From contig CAMCTL010000174.1 in assembly GCA_945878515.1 (NCBI GenBank), positions 1 through 6,795 of the forward strand: a stretch of 6,795 nucleotides of DNA, given 5' to 3'. This DNA is from Flavobacterium psychrophilum (GTDB lineage Bacteria; Bacteroidota; Bacteroidia; Flavobacteriales; Flavobacteriaceae). Shown in pieces: positions 1 to 5,666 of the stretch; position 1 is the first letter of the stretch, and every line of letters starts with the position of its first letter. The notes beneath the pieces are model-generated. The model was given only the letters and a program-made list of their open reading frames with translations, was not told the origin of the DNA and did not search any database. The position numbers were made by a program, and so were the translations under genes.

Positions 1-905
1 TAATGTGAGACGTCGGCAATATGAATCCCTATTTCAAAGTTTCCATTACCCAAAACTTTAAACGAAAGTGCATCATCAAAATCTTTGGCATCTTTTGGAT
101 CAATTGTAAAAGTTAGTGTTTGTCGCATATCGCGACGTTTGGCTATTTCACTTTCTTGGATAGAAGTATCAATTTGTTGGGCAAAAGTTTCTACTTCAAT
201 AGGAAATTCAGAAGGTAAACCATATTCGGCAAGAATTGCGTGTATTTCGGTATTGTGTTCGCCTGGTTTTCCTAGTATTTTAATCACTGAACCAAAAGGA
301 GAATCAGCTTTTTTAGGCCAATCTTCGATATGAACCAAAACTACATCCCCGTTTTCTGCACCGCCCATTTTATCTTTTGGAATAAAAATATCAGTGTACA
401 TTTTAGGATTAGCTGTTGATACAAAAGCAAAATTAGGTTGAATCGCAATTACACCTACAAAATCGGTTTTCGCACGTTCGACCACTTCTAATACTTCGCC
501 TTCTGGACGTTTTCCTTTTCTTCGATTATAGATATAAACCTTTACTTTGTCTTTGTCTAAAGCACGATTCAAATTATTTGTTGGGATAAAAACATCTTCA
601 CCAAATTCAGGACAAATAAAATAAGCAGTTTTTCTGCCCGTCATATCAATTGTTCCCTCGTAATAATCTTCAGAAATGGCTTTCACAAGATATTTTCCAG
701 GTTCGGTTTCGATAATTGCTTTTTGCGAAGCCAAGACTTTTAAATCATGGATTATTTCGTTTCTAGACTTGGTATCATCTACATCCAGAATGGCTGCTAT
801 TTGCTTGTAATTGTAAGCTCGGTTGCTATTTTGGGTTAAAATTTGTACAATTTTATTAGAGAAATCTTTCTCTTTTTTTACTGGTTTTTTCAGTTTTTTA
901 CTCAT
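1..905 (-). CDS. rnr: Ribonuclease R, N-terminal part (runs off left edge)
   Basis: This is a 3'-to-5' processive exoribonuclease of the RNase II/RNB family. It degrades structured RNA in the cytoplasm and takes part in RNA quality control. The ATG at 905-903 opens a frame that stays open to the window edge, giving 301 residues. The family's usual length is 700-800 or more, so most of the RNB domain and the C-terminal S1 domain lie outside. Residues 1-15 form a Lys-rich tail (MSKKLKKPVKKEK). About 16-75 look like the winged-helix RNase R N-terminal domain (QIAAILDVDD..SRNEIIHDL). Two cold-shock-like domains follow (GRKTAYFICPEFGEDVFIP; GVIAIQPNFAFVSTANPKMYTDIFIP, quoted in part). The RNB catalytic motif DPKDAKDFDDAL is at 269-280, and D269, D275, D277 and D278 match the metal-binding aspartates of the family. 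The start is supported by the abrupt loss of coding potential upstream. The leader is A-rich (AAGAAAAG) rather than a strong Shine-Dalgarno. The gene is divergent from the DUF2007 gene. Confidence 0.95.
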   Translation of the reverse strand, partial: MSKKLKKPVKKEKDFSNKIVQILTQNSNRAYNYKQIAAILDVDDTKSRNEIIHDLKVLASQKAIIETEPGKYLVKAISEDYYEGTIDMTGRKTAYFICPEFGEDVFIPTNNLNRALDKDKVKVYIYNRRKGKRPEGEVLEVVERAKTDFVGVIAIQPNFAFVSTANPKMYTDIFIPKDKMGGAENGDVVLVHIEDWPKKADSPFGSVIKILGKPGEHNTEIHAILAEYGLPSEFPIEVETFAQQIDTSIQESEIAKRRDMRQTLTFTIDPKDAKDFDDALSFKVLGNGNFEIGIHIADVSH

Positions 906-1014
906 AAATCTTTTCTTAAAAGTCTAAAATTACAAAGAACTATTAAGATTTAAAGTATTAAGTATTAAGATTTATCTAAAAAATAACTTTTGTACCTTTA
1001 TAAAAATTTAAAAA
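906..1014. promoter_or_regulatory. Divergent intergenic promoter region, rnr / DUF2007 gene
   Basis: This 109-bp AT-rich gap lies between the two divergent starts and must hold both promoters. On the plus strand, TAACTTTTG at 984-992 resembles the Bacteroidota -7 element TAnnTTTG with one extra spacer base, about 22 bp before the ATG. On the minus strand I see only TTTG in GTTCTTTG (rc of about 932-939), without a properly spaced TA, so the rnr promoter is not resolved. The centre holds three copies of TATTAAG (941-947, 956-962, 963-969). Two of them extend to the 12-mer TATTAAGATTTA (941-952 and 963-974). Confidence 0.4.
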
Positions 1015-1251
1015 ATGGAAGATTTTCAAACTATTACTACCTTTAATTTTGCACACGAAATAATAGTTTTGAAATCTATTTTACAAAATGAAGTAATTCC
1101 TTTTTTATTTCAAAACGAAAATCTAATTTCAATTGATCCATTTGCTAGTATTGCTTATGGCGGCATTCATCTCAAAGTTCACATTAATGATTTCGAAAAG
1201 GTTCAAGAAATTTTGGATAATTTGAATACAGATTTAAAAATAGTGGAATAG
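1015..1251 (+). CDS. Small DUF2007 (putative signal-transducing) domain protein
   Basis: This 78-residue protein is predicted to be cytosolic, with no signal peptide or membrane segment. It is recognisable as a stand-alone DUF2007 domain by its overall pattern: an N-terminal strand and helix that read like 'access to a ligand site' (AHEIIVLKSILQNEVIPFLF, residues about 13-32), a 'QNENL' turn, then GGIHLKVHINDFEKVQEIL (about 49-67), where family members typically have G-x-x-L-x-V followed by a helix with D/E. The family is described as putative signal-transducing or PII-like in fold; its biochemical role is not established and I do not assign one. The ATG at 1015 is preceded by an A/T-rich leader without a Shine-Dalgarno, normal for Bacteroidota. 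A possible -7 element lies at 984-992. The gene stands alone: the next gene downstream is 655 bp away with its own promoter. Confidence 0.75.
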   Translation: MEDFQTITTFNFAHEIIVLKSILQNEVIPFLFQNENLISIDPFASIAYGGIHLKVHINDFEKVQEILDNLNTDLKIVE

Positions 1252-1475
1252 ATTGCTTGGTTCGTAGCAATGACTTTTTGAAGTTGTCAACATCTATTAA
1301 AAACAACAAAAAGAAAAAGAAATTTAAATTAATTTTTTAATGGTTATTATAGCTTGTTAATAGTTACAATAACTTTATTTTTTAAAGTATGATTTTATAG
1401 TTGAATGATTTTATAATGATTTATTAACATAGTTTTATGACCTTAAAAGGTTTATTTTTAGAGCATTTTAAAAAG

Positions 1476-1495
1476 CTATTAACAACGGTTAATAA
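1476..1495. repeat. Inverted pair of DnaA-box-like 9-mers
   Basis: CTATTAACA (1476-1484) and the reverse complement of TTATTAACC (1487-1495) face each other. This creates a perfect 7-bp inverted repeat TATTAAC / GTTAATA (1477-1483 and 1488-1494) around the spacer AACG. It could be a dimeric protein-binding site or a weak hairpin. It sits in the middle of the box cluster, which favours the protein-binding reading. Confidence 0.5.
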
Positions 1496-1737
1496 TATAA
1501 AAATGATTGTTTTTGTAGATAAGTTAGTATTGAAATTTTGTTAACAATAACGTTTTTTCTATCAATAACTTTTCTAAAAATTCCTTAAACTAAATTTGGT
1601 TATTTCATTTCGGTTTTGGATTACATTTTTATTTGATAGTAACAAGAAATAGTTCTAATTTTCTATTTCAAGTTATCAACATTTTATGTTAATTTAACGT
1701 TAACTGAATATCAATAGTTTAGGTTTTATTATTAACA

Positions 1738-1860
1738 ATAGTAATTTTATATTTTATAATTATTTAATAATCAATGTTTTATAATTTTTATCAATATTTA
1801 AAATACACAATATTAATAATGTAACTCTAAATAGATTTAATAGTATAATTCTAAAAATAA
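1738..1860. other. Very AT-rich segment, possible DNA unwinding element
   Basis: By hand count, 1741-1860 has 12 G/C in 120 bases (about 10%), well below the flanking genes. It lies directly after the last box-like 9-mer (1729-1737) and before the rpiB promoter. An easily melted stretch flanking a DnaA-box cluster is the normal arrangement of a bacterial origin. The role here is inferred from position and composition only. Confidence 0.4.
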
Positions 1861-1873
1861 GCTATAGTTTCAG

Positions 1874-1881
1874 TAAATTTG
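1874..1881 (+). promoter_or_regulatory. rpiB promoter, -7 element TAAATTTG
   Basis: TAAATTTG is an exact match to the Bacteroidota primary sigma factor -7 consensus TAnnTTTG. It predicts a transcript start near 1886-1890 and a leader of about 20 nt before the rpiB ATG at 1907. No clear TTG -33 element is visible upstream, which is common in this phylum. Confidence 0.7.
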
Positions 1882-1906
1882 CAACACTAATTTAAATCCA
1901 TTTATT

Positions 1907-2335
1907 ATGAAAATCTCCATAGGAAACGATCATGCAGGTCCAGAATATAAACGCGCCATTGTTCAGTATTTAGAATCCAAAGGCCACGAAGTAACCAATT
2001 ACGGAACCGACACCGAAGCTTCTGTAGATTATCCAGATTTTGGTCATCCGGTTGCTAATGATGTATCAGAAGGAAAAGCCGATTATGGAATTGTAATTTG
2101 TGGCTCTGGAAACGGAATTGCAATGACAGTGAATAAGCATCCAAAAGTAAGAGCAGGTTTGTGTTGGACAAAAGAAATTGCTTATTTAACCCGTTTGCAT
2201 AACAATGCTAATGTTTTGAGTATTCCAGCGCGTTATACTTCTATTCAGCAAGCAGTTGAAATAGTTGAAACATTTTTAAACACTGAATTCGAAGGAGGAA
2301 GACACCAAACTAGAGTGGATAAAATTAGTTGTTAA
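1907..2335 (+). CDS. rpiB: Ribose-5-phosphate isomerase B
   Basis: This cytosolic enzyme interconverts ribose 5-phosphate and ribulose 5-phosphate in the non-oxidative pentose phosphate pathway. At 142 residues it matches the RpiB/LacAB family (about 145-150) and is complete. Visible family motifs are the N-terminal GNDHAG (residues 6-11, with D8 and H9 binding substrate), the VDYPDFG segment (40-46), and ICGSGNG (64-70) holding the catalytic Cys65 (Cys66 in E. coli RpiB). RLHNNANVL (96-104) follows, with His98 as the ring-opening His and N99/N102 in the phosphate/substrate site. The C-terminal FEGGRHQTRVDKI (residues about 128-140) carries the phosphate-binding Arg/His cluster. Codons are relatively GC-rich compared with the three genes downstream; for example 1981-2040 has 27 G/C of 60. 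It has its own promoter at 1874-1881, and the leader TTTATT before the ATG has no Shine-Dalgarno. The stop is 3 bp before a tandem repeat array that may end its transcript. Confidence 0.96.
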   Translation: MKISIGNDHAGPEYKRAIVQYLESKGHEVTNYGTDTEASVDYPDFGHPVANDVSEGKADYGIVICGSGNGIAMTVNKHPKVRAGLCWTKEIAYLTRLHNNANVLSIPARYTSIQQAVEIVETFLNTEFEGGRHQTRVDKISC

Positions 2336-2338
2336 ATT

Positions 2339-2434
2339 AAATTCAGTCAACAAACTGACCGAATTAATGTAAATTCAGTCAGTACACTGACCAAATTAAT
2401 GTAAATTCAGTCAATCAACTGACCGAATTAATGT
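2339..2434. repeat. Three 32-bp tandem repeats with internal hairpin potential
   Basis: The units are 2339-2370, 2371-2402 and 2403-2434, all exactly 32 bp and head to tail with no spacer. Every unit starts AAATTCAGTCA, carries ACTGACC and ends AATTAATGT. They differ only in a 4-nt centre (unit positions 12-15: ACAA, GTAC, ATCA) and at position 23 (G, A, G). Each unit can fold: AATTCAGTCA (2340-2349) pairs with TGACCGAATT (2356-2365) apart from one A/C mismatch, with a 6-nt loop. Unit 3 repeats this fold, while unit 2 has an extra mismatch. Unit 3 is followed by six T (2434-2439), so it may end rpiB transcription. The array also abuts the -7 element of the next gene, so it could be operator-like. 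Function unknown. Confidence 0.9.
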
Positions 2435-2442
2435 TTTTTAAT

Positions 2443-2450
2443 TATATTTG
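2443..2450 (+). promoter_or_regulatory. Promoter of the DUF4143 ATPase, -7 element TATATTTG
   Basis: TATATTTG matches the Bacteroidota -7 consensus TAnnTTTG exactly. The -33 position would fall inside repeat unit 3 (about 2415-2425), where no TTG is seen. The expected transcript start near 2456-2458 leaves a leader of under 20 nt before the ATG at 2475. The element overlaps a possible TTG start at 2448, which argues against that start. Confidence 0.65.
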
Positions 2451-2474
2451 CATTACAATTCAAAAGAATTTAAA

Positions 2475-3617
2475 ATGTCAAATTATTATAAAAGAGCCGT
2501 TTTAGCTGAATTTCATAGAAAATTATTGCCAAATAAAGTACTCGTTTTGTTAGGAGCAAGGCGAGTTGGTAAAACAGCATTAATCAAAAATTATTTAGAA
2601 ACAATTCCTGCCGATTCCTATTTGCAGTTAAATGGTGAAGATATAAAAGATATTAAGTTGCTAAAAGAACGATCAGTAAGTAATTACAAGAAACTTTTAT
2701 CAAACGTACCATTATTAGTAATTGATGAAGCACAACACATACCAGATATTGGAATGATTCTTAAATTGATTGTGGATTCTATCAACGGGATAAAAATAGT
2801 TGCCACTGGTTCATCTGTATTTGATTTGTCTAATAATTTAGGAGAACCCTTAGTAGGTCGAAAAAACACCTTATATTTATTTCCCTTATCGCAAATAGAG
2901 TTCTCGGAAAAAGAAAATTACAAGAAAACCACCGAAAATTTGGAGCAAAGATTGCTTTTTGGAAGTTATCCTGAATTAGAACAATACGAAGATTGGGAGA
3001 GTAAAGAAGATTATATCAACGAGATCATAAATTCGTATTTATTAAAAGATATTTTGATTTTTGATGGTATAAAACATTCTGACAAAGTGTATGATTTACT
3101 GCGTTTAATTGCCTTTCAAATCGGTCAGGAGGTTTCGTTACTCGAATTAGCAACTCAATTGCAAATGTCTAAAAACACGGTTGCTAACTATTTGGATCTA
3201 CTTTCTAAAGTTTTTATTTTGTTTAAAGTAGAAGGTTTTAGTCGCAATCTTCGTAAAGAAATAGTAAAATCGTCTCGATGGTATTTTTATGATAATGGTA
3301 TTAGAAATGGCATTATCAATAATTTTAATAAAATTGAAAACCGCAATGACATTGGTGCACTTTGGGAAAACTATCTGGCTTCTGAAAGGGTAAAAAAACA
3401 GCATTACCAAAAAATACGAACCAATAATTATTTCTGGAGAACTTACGACCAACAAGAATTGGATTGGTTGGAAGAAACAGGAGATAATTTGGCAGGTTAC
3501 GAATTCAAATGGAATGAAAATAGGAAATCAAAAATTCCTACGGCTTTCGCCAAAGCTTATCCAGAAGCGAGTTTTGAAGTGATTAATAAAAGTAATTATT
3601 TGGATTTTATAACTTAA
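2475..3617 (+). CDS. AAA_14 / DUF4143 family ATPase
   Basis: This 380-residue protein belongs to the widespread group of predicted ATPases with an N-terminal AAA_14 domain and a C-terminal DUF4143 domain. In order it shows a P-loop GARRVGKT at 27-34, Walker B LLVIDEAQ at 80-87, and a sensor-1-like strand IVATGSS at 108-114. A loop GRKNTLYLFPLSQIEF, typical of the family, follows. The middle part is winged-helix-like (SLLELATQLQMSKNTVANYLDLL, quoted in part), and the C-terminus has a PD-(D/E)xK-like pattern with D330, E343 and K345 (ELDWLEE..GYEFKW). Family members are cytosolic; their cellular role is not established, with suggestions ranging from DNA metabolism to toxin-like or defence functions. 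I chose the ATG at 2475 over an upstream TTG at 2448, which overlaps the -7 element and adds nine residues not typical of the family. The coding sequence is AT-rich. It is probably a single-gene unit, closed by the hairpin at 3641-3675. Confidence 0.88.
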   Translation: MSNYYKRAVLAEFHRKLLPNKVLVLLGARRVGKTALIKNYLETIPADSYLQLNGEDIKDIKLLKERSVSNYKKLLSNVPLLVIDEAQHIPDIGMILKLIVDSINGIKIVATGSSVFDLSNNLGEPLVGRKNTLYLFPLSQIEFSEKENYKKTTENLEQRLLFGSYPELEQYEDWESKEDYINEIINSYLLKDILIFDGIKHSDKVYDLLRLIAFQIGQEVSLLELATQLQMSKNTVANYLDLLSKVFILFKVEGFSRNLRKEIVKSSRWYFYDNGIRNGIINNFNKIENRNDIGALWENYLASERVKKQHYQKIRTNNYFWRTYDQQELDWLEETGDNLAGYEFKWNENRKSKIPTAFAKAYPEASFEVINKSNYLDFIT

Positions 3618-3640
3618 TAGGGTTAGAATTAAAACTCATA

Positions 3641-3675
3641 AATAATGCGAGATTTTGCGATAATCTCGTATTATT
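3641..3675. terminator. 14-bp stem hairpin after the DUF4143 ATPase
   Basis: AATAATGCGAGATT (3641-3654) pairs with AATCTCGTATTATT (3662-3675) around the 7-nt loop TTGCGAT. The only imperfect pair is a G/T that is a G-U wobble in plus-strand RNA. It begins 24 bp after the stop codon and separates two genes that each appear to have their own start region, which suits a terminator. A run of T directly after it is lacking, so a processing or protein-binding site is also possible. Confidence 0.6.
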
Positions 3676-3771
3676 TACTGAAATTTAAAATAAACAAAAT
3701 CTCATTTTTAGTTATTTATAAATTATTTTAAAAAACTTTTCATTCAAGTTTCATCATTCATTTTTTAAAAT

Positions 3772-3779
3772 TAGATTTA
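3772..3779 (+). promoter_or_regulatory. Possible -7 element of the BCS1-like AAA+ gene
   Basis: TAGATTTA differs from TAnnTTTG only in the final base and lies 18 bp before the ATG at 3798. There is no clear -33 element. This is the best candidate in the 180-bp gap, but in such AT-rich DNA it may be a chance match. Confidence 0.3.
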
Positions 3780-3797
3780 CTTCCAAAATTTAATTTT

Positions 3798-4859
3798 ATG
3801 AACAGTAACGAATCTTTATCTAAAAACACAAGCGAATTATTTGCTTATAAAACACGCAGTCAATACATTAATTTTTTTGATTTATTTCTACTTTACTATA
3901 AGACAGTTCCAAATTCAATTTTAGAGGAAACAATTGATGCCAAAAAAGCAAAGGATTATTTTAAAGAAAAATATATAGCAGAAATAAAAGAAAATTTTTA
4001 CAGTAAAATAACTTCTGAAAACAAAAAGAATCTTGAAATAAATGAAAGTTATTTTGTTCTAGACAACATAATAATAGCGTTTGTTGTAGACGATAATGAA
4101 ACCACTTTTCTTTTCACAGAAAGTCAAACAGACAAAGTAAATGCAATAATTACAGATCTTTTACAATTCAAGAAAAAAGTTAAAAGAGAAGCTCAAGAAA
4201 TTTCATTATTGATAAACACTCAAAATGGTATCGATACCGCATCATTAAAAATAACAAAACCCAAATTAAAAATTGAAGACAATTATAACGACGATTTTAT
4301 AGAAATTCATCAAAACATCATCAAGCGATTATCCAAAAATAACGACAAAGGAATCGTTTTACTTCACGGAAAACCGGGAACAGGAAAAACATCTTACATA
4401 AGATATTTAATTACCAGTTTAAAAAAGCAAGTTATTTTTTTGCCACCAAATATGGCAGTTGCTATCACAAATCCTGATTTTCTTTCGGTGTTAATCCAAA
4501 ATCCAAATTCAATTTTTGTGATTGAAGATGCCGAAAATATCGTTTTAGACAGAGAACAAAATGGTTCATCTGCAGTTTCAACATTATTAAATTTATCCGA
4601 CGGATTACTTTCTGATTGTTTAAATATTCAAATAGTTTGTTCTTTTAATACAGATATTTCTAAAATTGATGCCGCACTTATGCGAAAAGGACGTTTGATA
4701 GCAAAATACGAATTCAAAGCATTAGAAGTTAAAAAAGCGCAACAGCTTTCGGATAAATTAGGTTTCCAAACAGATATTCTTACACCAACTATTCTCACGG
4801 ATATTTACAATCAAAATGAGAATGATTTTCAAGAAAAGAAAAGAGTGATTGGGTTTTAA
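3798..4859 (+). CDS. BCS1-like AAA+ ATPase with uncharacterised N-terminal domain
   Basis: This 353-residue predicted cytosolic AAA+ protein has no signal or membrane segment. Residues 1-160 form an unrecognised, Lys/Glu-rich domain (LFLLYYKTVPNS, then alternating strands FVLDNIIIAFVVDDNETTFLF, quoted in part), possibly a substrate-recognition part. The AAA+ module follows: Walker A GKPGTGKT at 191-198, a Walker B strand SIFVIED at 238-244 with the E-then-D order seen in BCS1-type proteins (LLLEDVD), sensor-1 Asn284 in CSFNTDISKID, and arginine-finger-like R296 and R299 in LMRKGRL. The C-terminus ends EKKRVIGF, which looks like a natural end. Such proteins remodel or unfold partner proteins, but the substrate here is unknown. 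The ATG at 3798 is preceded by an AATTTAATTTT leader without a Shine-Dalgarno. It is very AT-rich (4141-4200 has 15 G/C of 60). The gene 30 bp downstream is probably co-transcribed, hinting at a functional pair. Confidence 0.85.
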   Translation: MNSNESLSKNTSELFAYKTRSQYINFFDLFLLYYKTVPNSILEETIDAKKAKDYFKEKYIAEIKENFYSKITSENKKNLEINESYFVLDNIIIAFVVDDNETTFLFTESQTDKVNAIITDLLQFKKKVKREAQEISLLINTQNGIDTASLKITKPKLKIEDNYNDDFIEIHQNIIKRLSKNNDKGIVLLHGKPGTGKTSYIRYLITSLKKQVIFLPPNMAVAITNPDFLSVLIQNPNSIFVIEDAENIVLDREQNGSSAVSTLLNLSDGLLSDCLNIQIVCSFNTDISKIDAALMRKGRLIAKYEFKALEVKKAQQLSDKLGFQTDILTPTILTDIYNQNENDFQEKKRVIGF

Positions 4860-4889
4860 AAAAGTATATAATTAACAAAAAAAATAATT

Positions 4890-5654
4890 ATGAAAAACAA
4901 TGAGGTTCTATTAAAAAAGCTTTTAGACGAATTAAAAAATAATCAAGAAGTTTGTGAAGAATTCAAATACCTTGGTACTGGAAACCCATTATCTAATATT
5001 TTAATAATAGGTAAAGAAGCAGCTATCAATATTGATTCCAATCAACACAGAAGAGAAATTATAAACAATTTTAGTGATTGGATGAGCCTTAAAGATTTTA
5101 ATTCGGACAATATTAAAGAGAAAGATATTCAAAATTATTCTCCATTATACCCATACAAAGGACAAATATTTGGGGTTGATACAAAAAAAATTAAAAAAGG
5201 TGGAACAAGTAAAACCTGGTATAATTATCAGAAGCTAATTAATTTTATTTTTAATGTATCAAATAATCAAATAATCAATTTTCACGAAAACTCATTTATT
5301 ACTGAAGTTAATTCAACACCAAGTGAAAAAACAATAGACGCTATTAAAGATTCAATTCCATTTAGAAAAGAACATATTTTACCTTCTGATTTCTTCCAAA
5401 GTTTCCCTGTTGTCATTATTTCAGGAGTTGGATATTTTGATGCTTCGCAGGAGAATAATGAAATTGAGAAAATCTTCCACGTAAATTTTACAGAAAAAAA
5501 ATATGCAAATAAAGAAAAACAGACGCAACCTTTTTGGATTCACAGAAGTAAAGATAAAATAGTAATAAACACTTACCAATTAAGCATTGGAGTTTCAGAT
5601 ATGTTATTAAGAGAGATTGCAAAAGAAATACAAAACTCCAATTTATTAAGATAA
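4890..5654 (+). CDS. Uncharacterised protein, possible uracil-DNA-glycosylase-fold member
   Basis: I do not recognise this 254-residue protein as a named gene. It is soluble, Lys/Asn/Ile-rich, with no signal peptide. The order of motifs recalls the uracil-DNA glycosylase superfamily: a first hydrophobic strand ending in a Gly loop (NILIIGKEAA, 36-45), an aromatic segment YSPLYPYKGQIF (83-94), SFITEVNSTPS (135-145) where UDGs have 'hITNhhKCRPP', a third strand FPVVIISGVGYFD (172-184) where UDGs have 'hIhhhG..A', and KIVINTYQLS (223-232) where UDGs have the 'HPS' motif. The expected catalytic or intercalating His of HPS is replaced by TYQ, and no Asp/Asn stands clearly in motif 1, so base excision activity cannot be claimed. 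It may be a nucleic-acid or nucleotide-binding derivative. The ATG at 4890 follows 30 bp after the AAA+ gene with no clear promoter between, so co-transcription is likely. It is extremely AT-rich (5221-5280 has 8 G/C of 60), unlike tex and rpiB. Confidence 0.7.
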   Translation: MKNNEVLLKKLLDELKNNQEVCEEFKYLGTGNPLSNILIIGKEAAINIDSNQHRREIINNFSDWMSLKDFNSDNIKEKDIQNYSPLYPYKGQIFGVDTKKIKKGGTSKTWYNYQKLINFIFNVSNNQIINFHENSFITEVNSTPSEKTIDAIKDSIPFRKEHILPSDFFQSFPVVIISGVGYFDASQENNEIEKIFHVNFTEKKYANKEKQTQPFWIHRSKDKIVINTYQLSIGVSDMLLREIAKEIQNSNLLR

Positions 5655-5666
5655 AAAATAGCTCAA

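Larger units (their letters stand above)
1280..1873. other. Candidate replication origin (DnaA-box-like cluster plus AT-rich stretch)
   Basis: No gene is visible between 1252 and 1906. Instead there is a cluster of 9-mers near the DnaA box TTATCCACA: TTGTCAACA 1284-1292, TGTTAATAG 1355-1363 (rc CTATTAACA), TTATTAACA 1421-1429, CTATTAACA 1476-1484, GGTTAATAA 1487-1495 (rc TTATTAACC), TTGTTAACA 1538-1546, TTATCAACA 1673-1681 (one mismatch from the E. coli consensus) and TTATTAACA 1729-1737. TTAACGTTAA at 1694-1703 is a further palindrome. Most copies share orientation and the core TnAACA. An extremely AT-rich segment follows. The genes on either side point away from the region (rnr left; DUF2007, rpiB and the rest right), as expected if they are co-directional with replication. 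Known: Bacteroidota origins are often not beside dnaA. Inferred: origin function. Alternatives are a large regulatory region, or simple AT bias that generates GTTAA-rich words by chance. Confidence 0.5.

Noticed and set aside
85..333. Plus-strand open frame of 82 codons opposite rnr
   Set aside because: It lies antisense to the well-supported RNase R frame, including the catalytic DPKDAKDFDDAL region; its translation has no recognisable pattern.
1252..1271. ATTGC..GCAAT hairpin as a terminator of the DUF2007 gene
   Set aside because: The stem is only 5 bp with a 10-nt loop and a weak T run; likely chance.
1252..1906. Hidden small gene or tRNA in the long gap
   Set aside because: All frames are broken by frequent stops, composition is extremely AT-rich, and no cloverleaf or conserved RNA motif is visible.
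2339..2434. CRISPR array
   Set aside because: The 32-bp units are directly adjacent with no spacers; only 4 central bases vary and no cas gene is present.
2448..2474. TTG at 2448 as an upstream start for the DUF4143 ATPase
   Set aside because: It overlaps the TATATTTG -7 element and would precede the expected transcript start; the ATG at 2475 fits the family N-terminus.
2684..2869. Minus-strand open frame inside the DUF4143 ATPase gene
   Set aside because: Antisense shadow of the Walker B region; low-complexity translation and no promoter.
3198..3455. Minus-strand open frame inside the DUF4143 ATPase gene
   Set aside because: Antisense shadow rich in Ile/Phe because of the AT-rich, Lys/Asn-rich sense strand.
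2339..3617. Retron or other reverse-transcriptase system with structured RNA
   Set aside because: The neighbouring gene is a P-loop ATPase without reverse transcriptase motifs.
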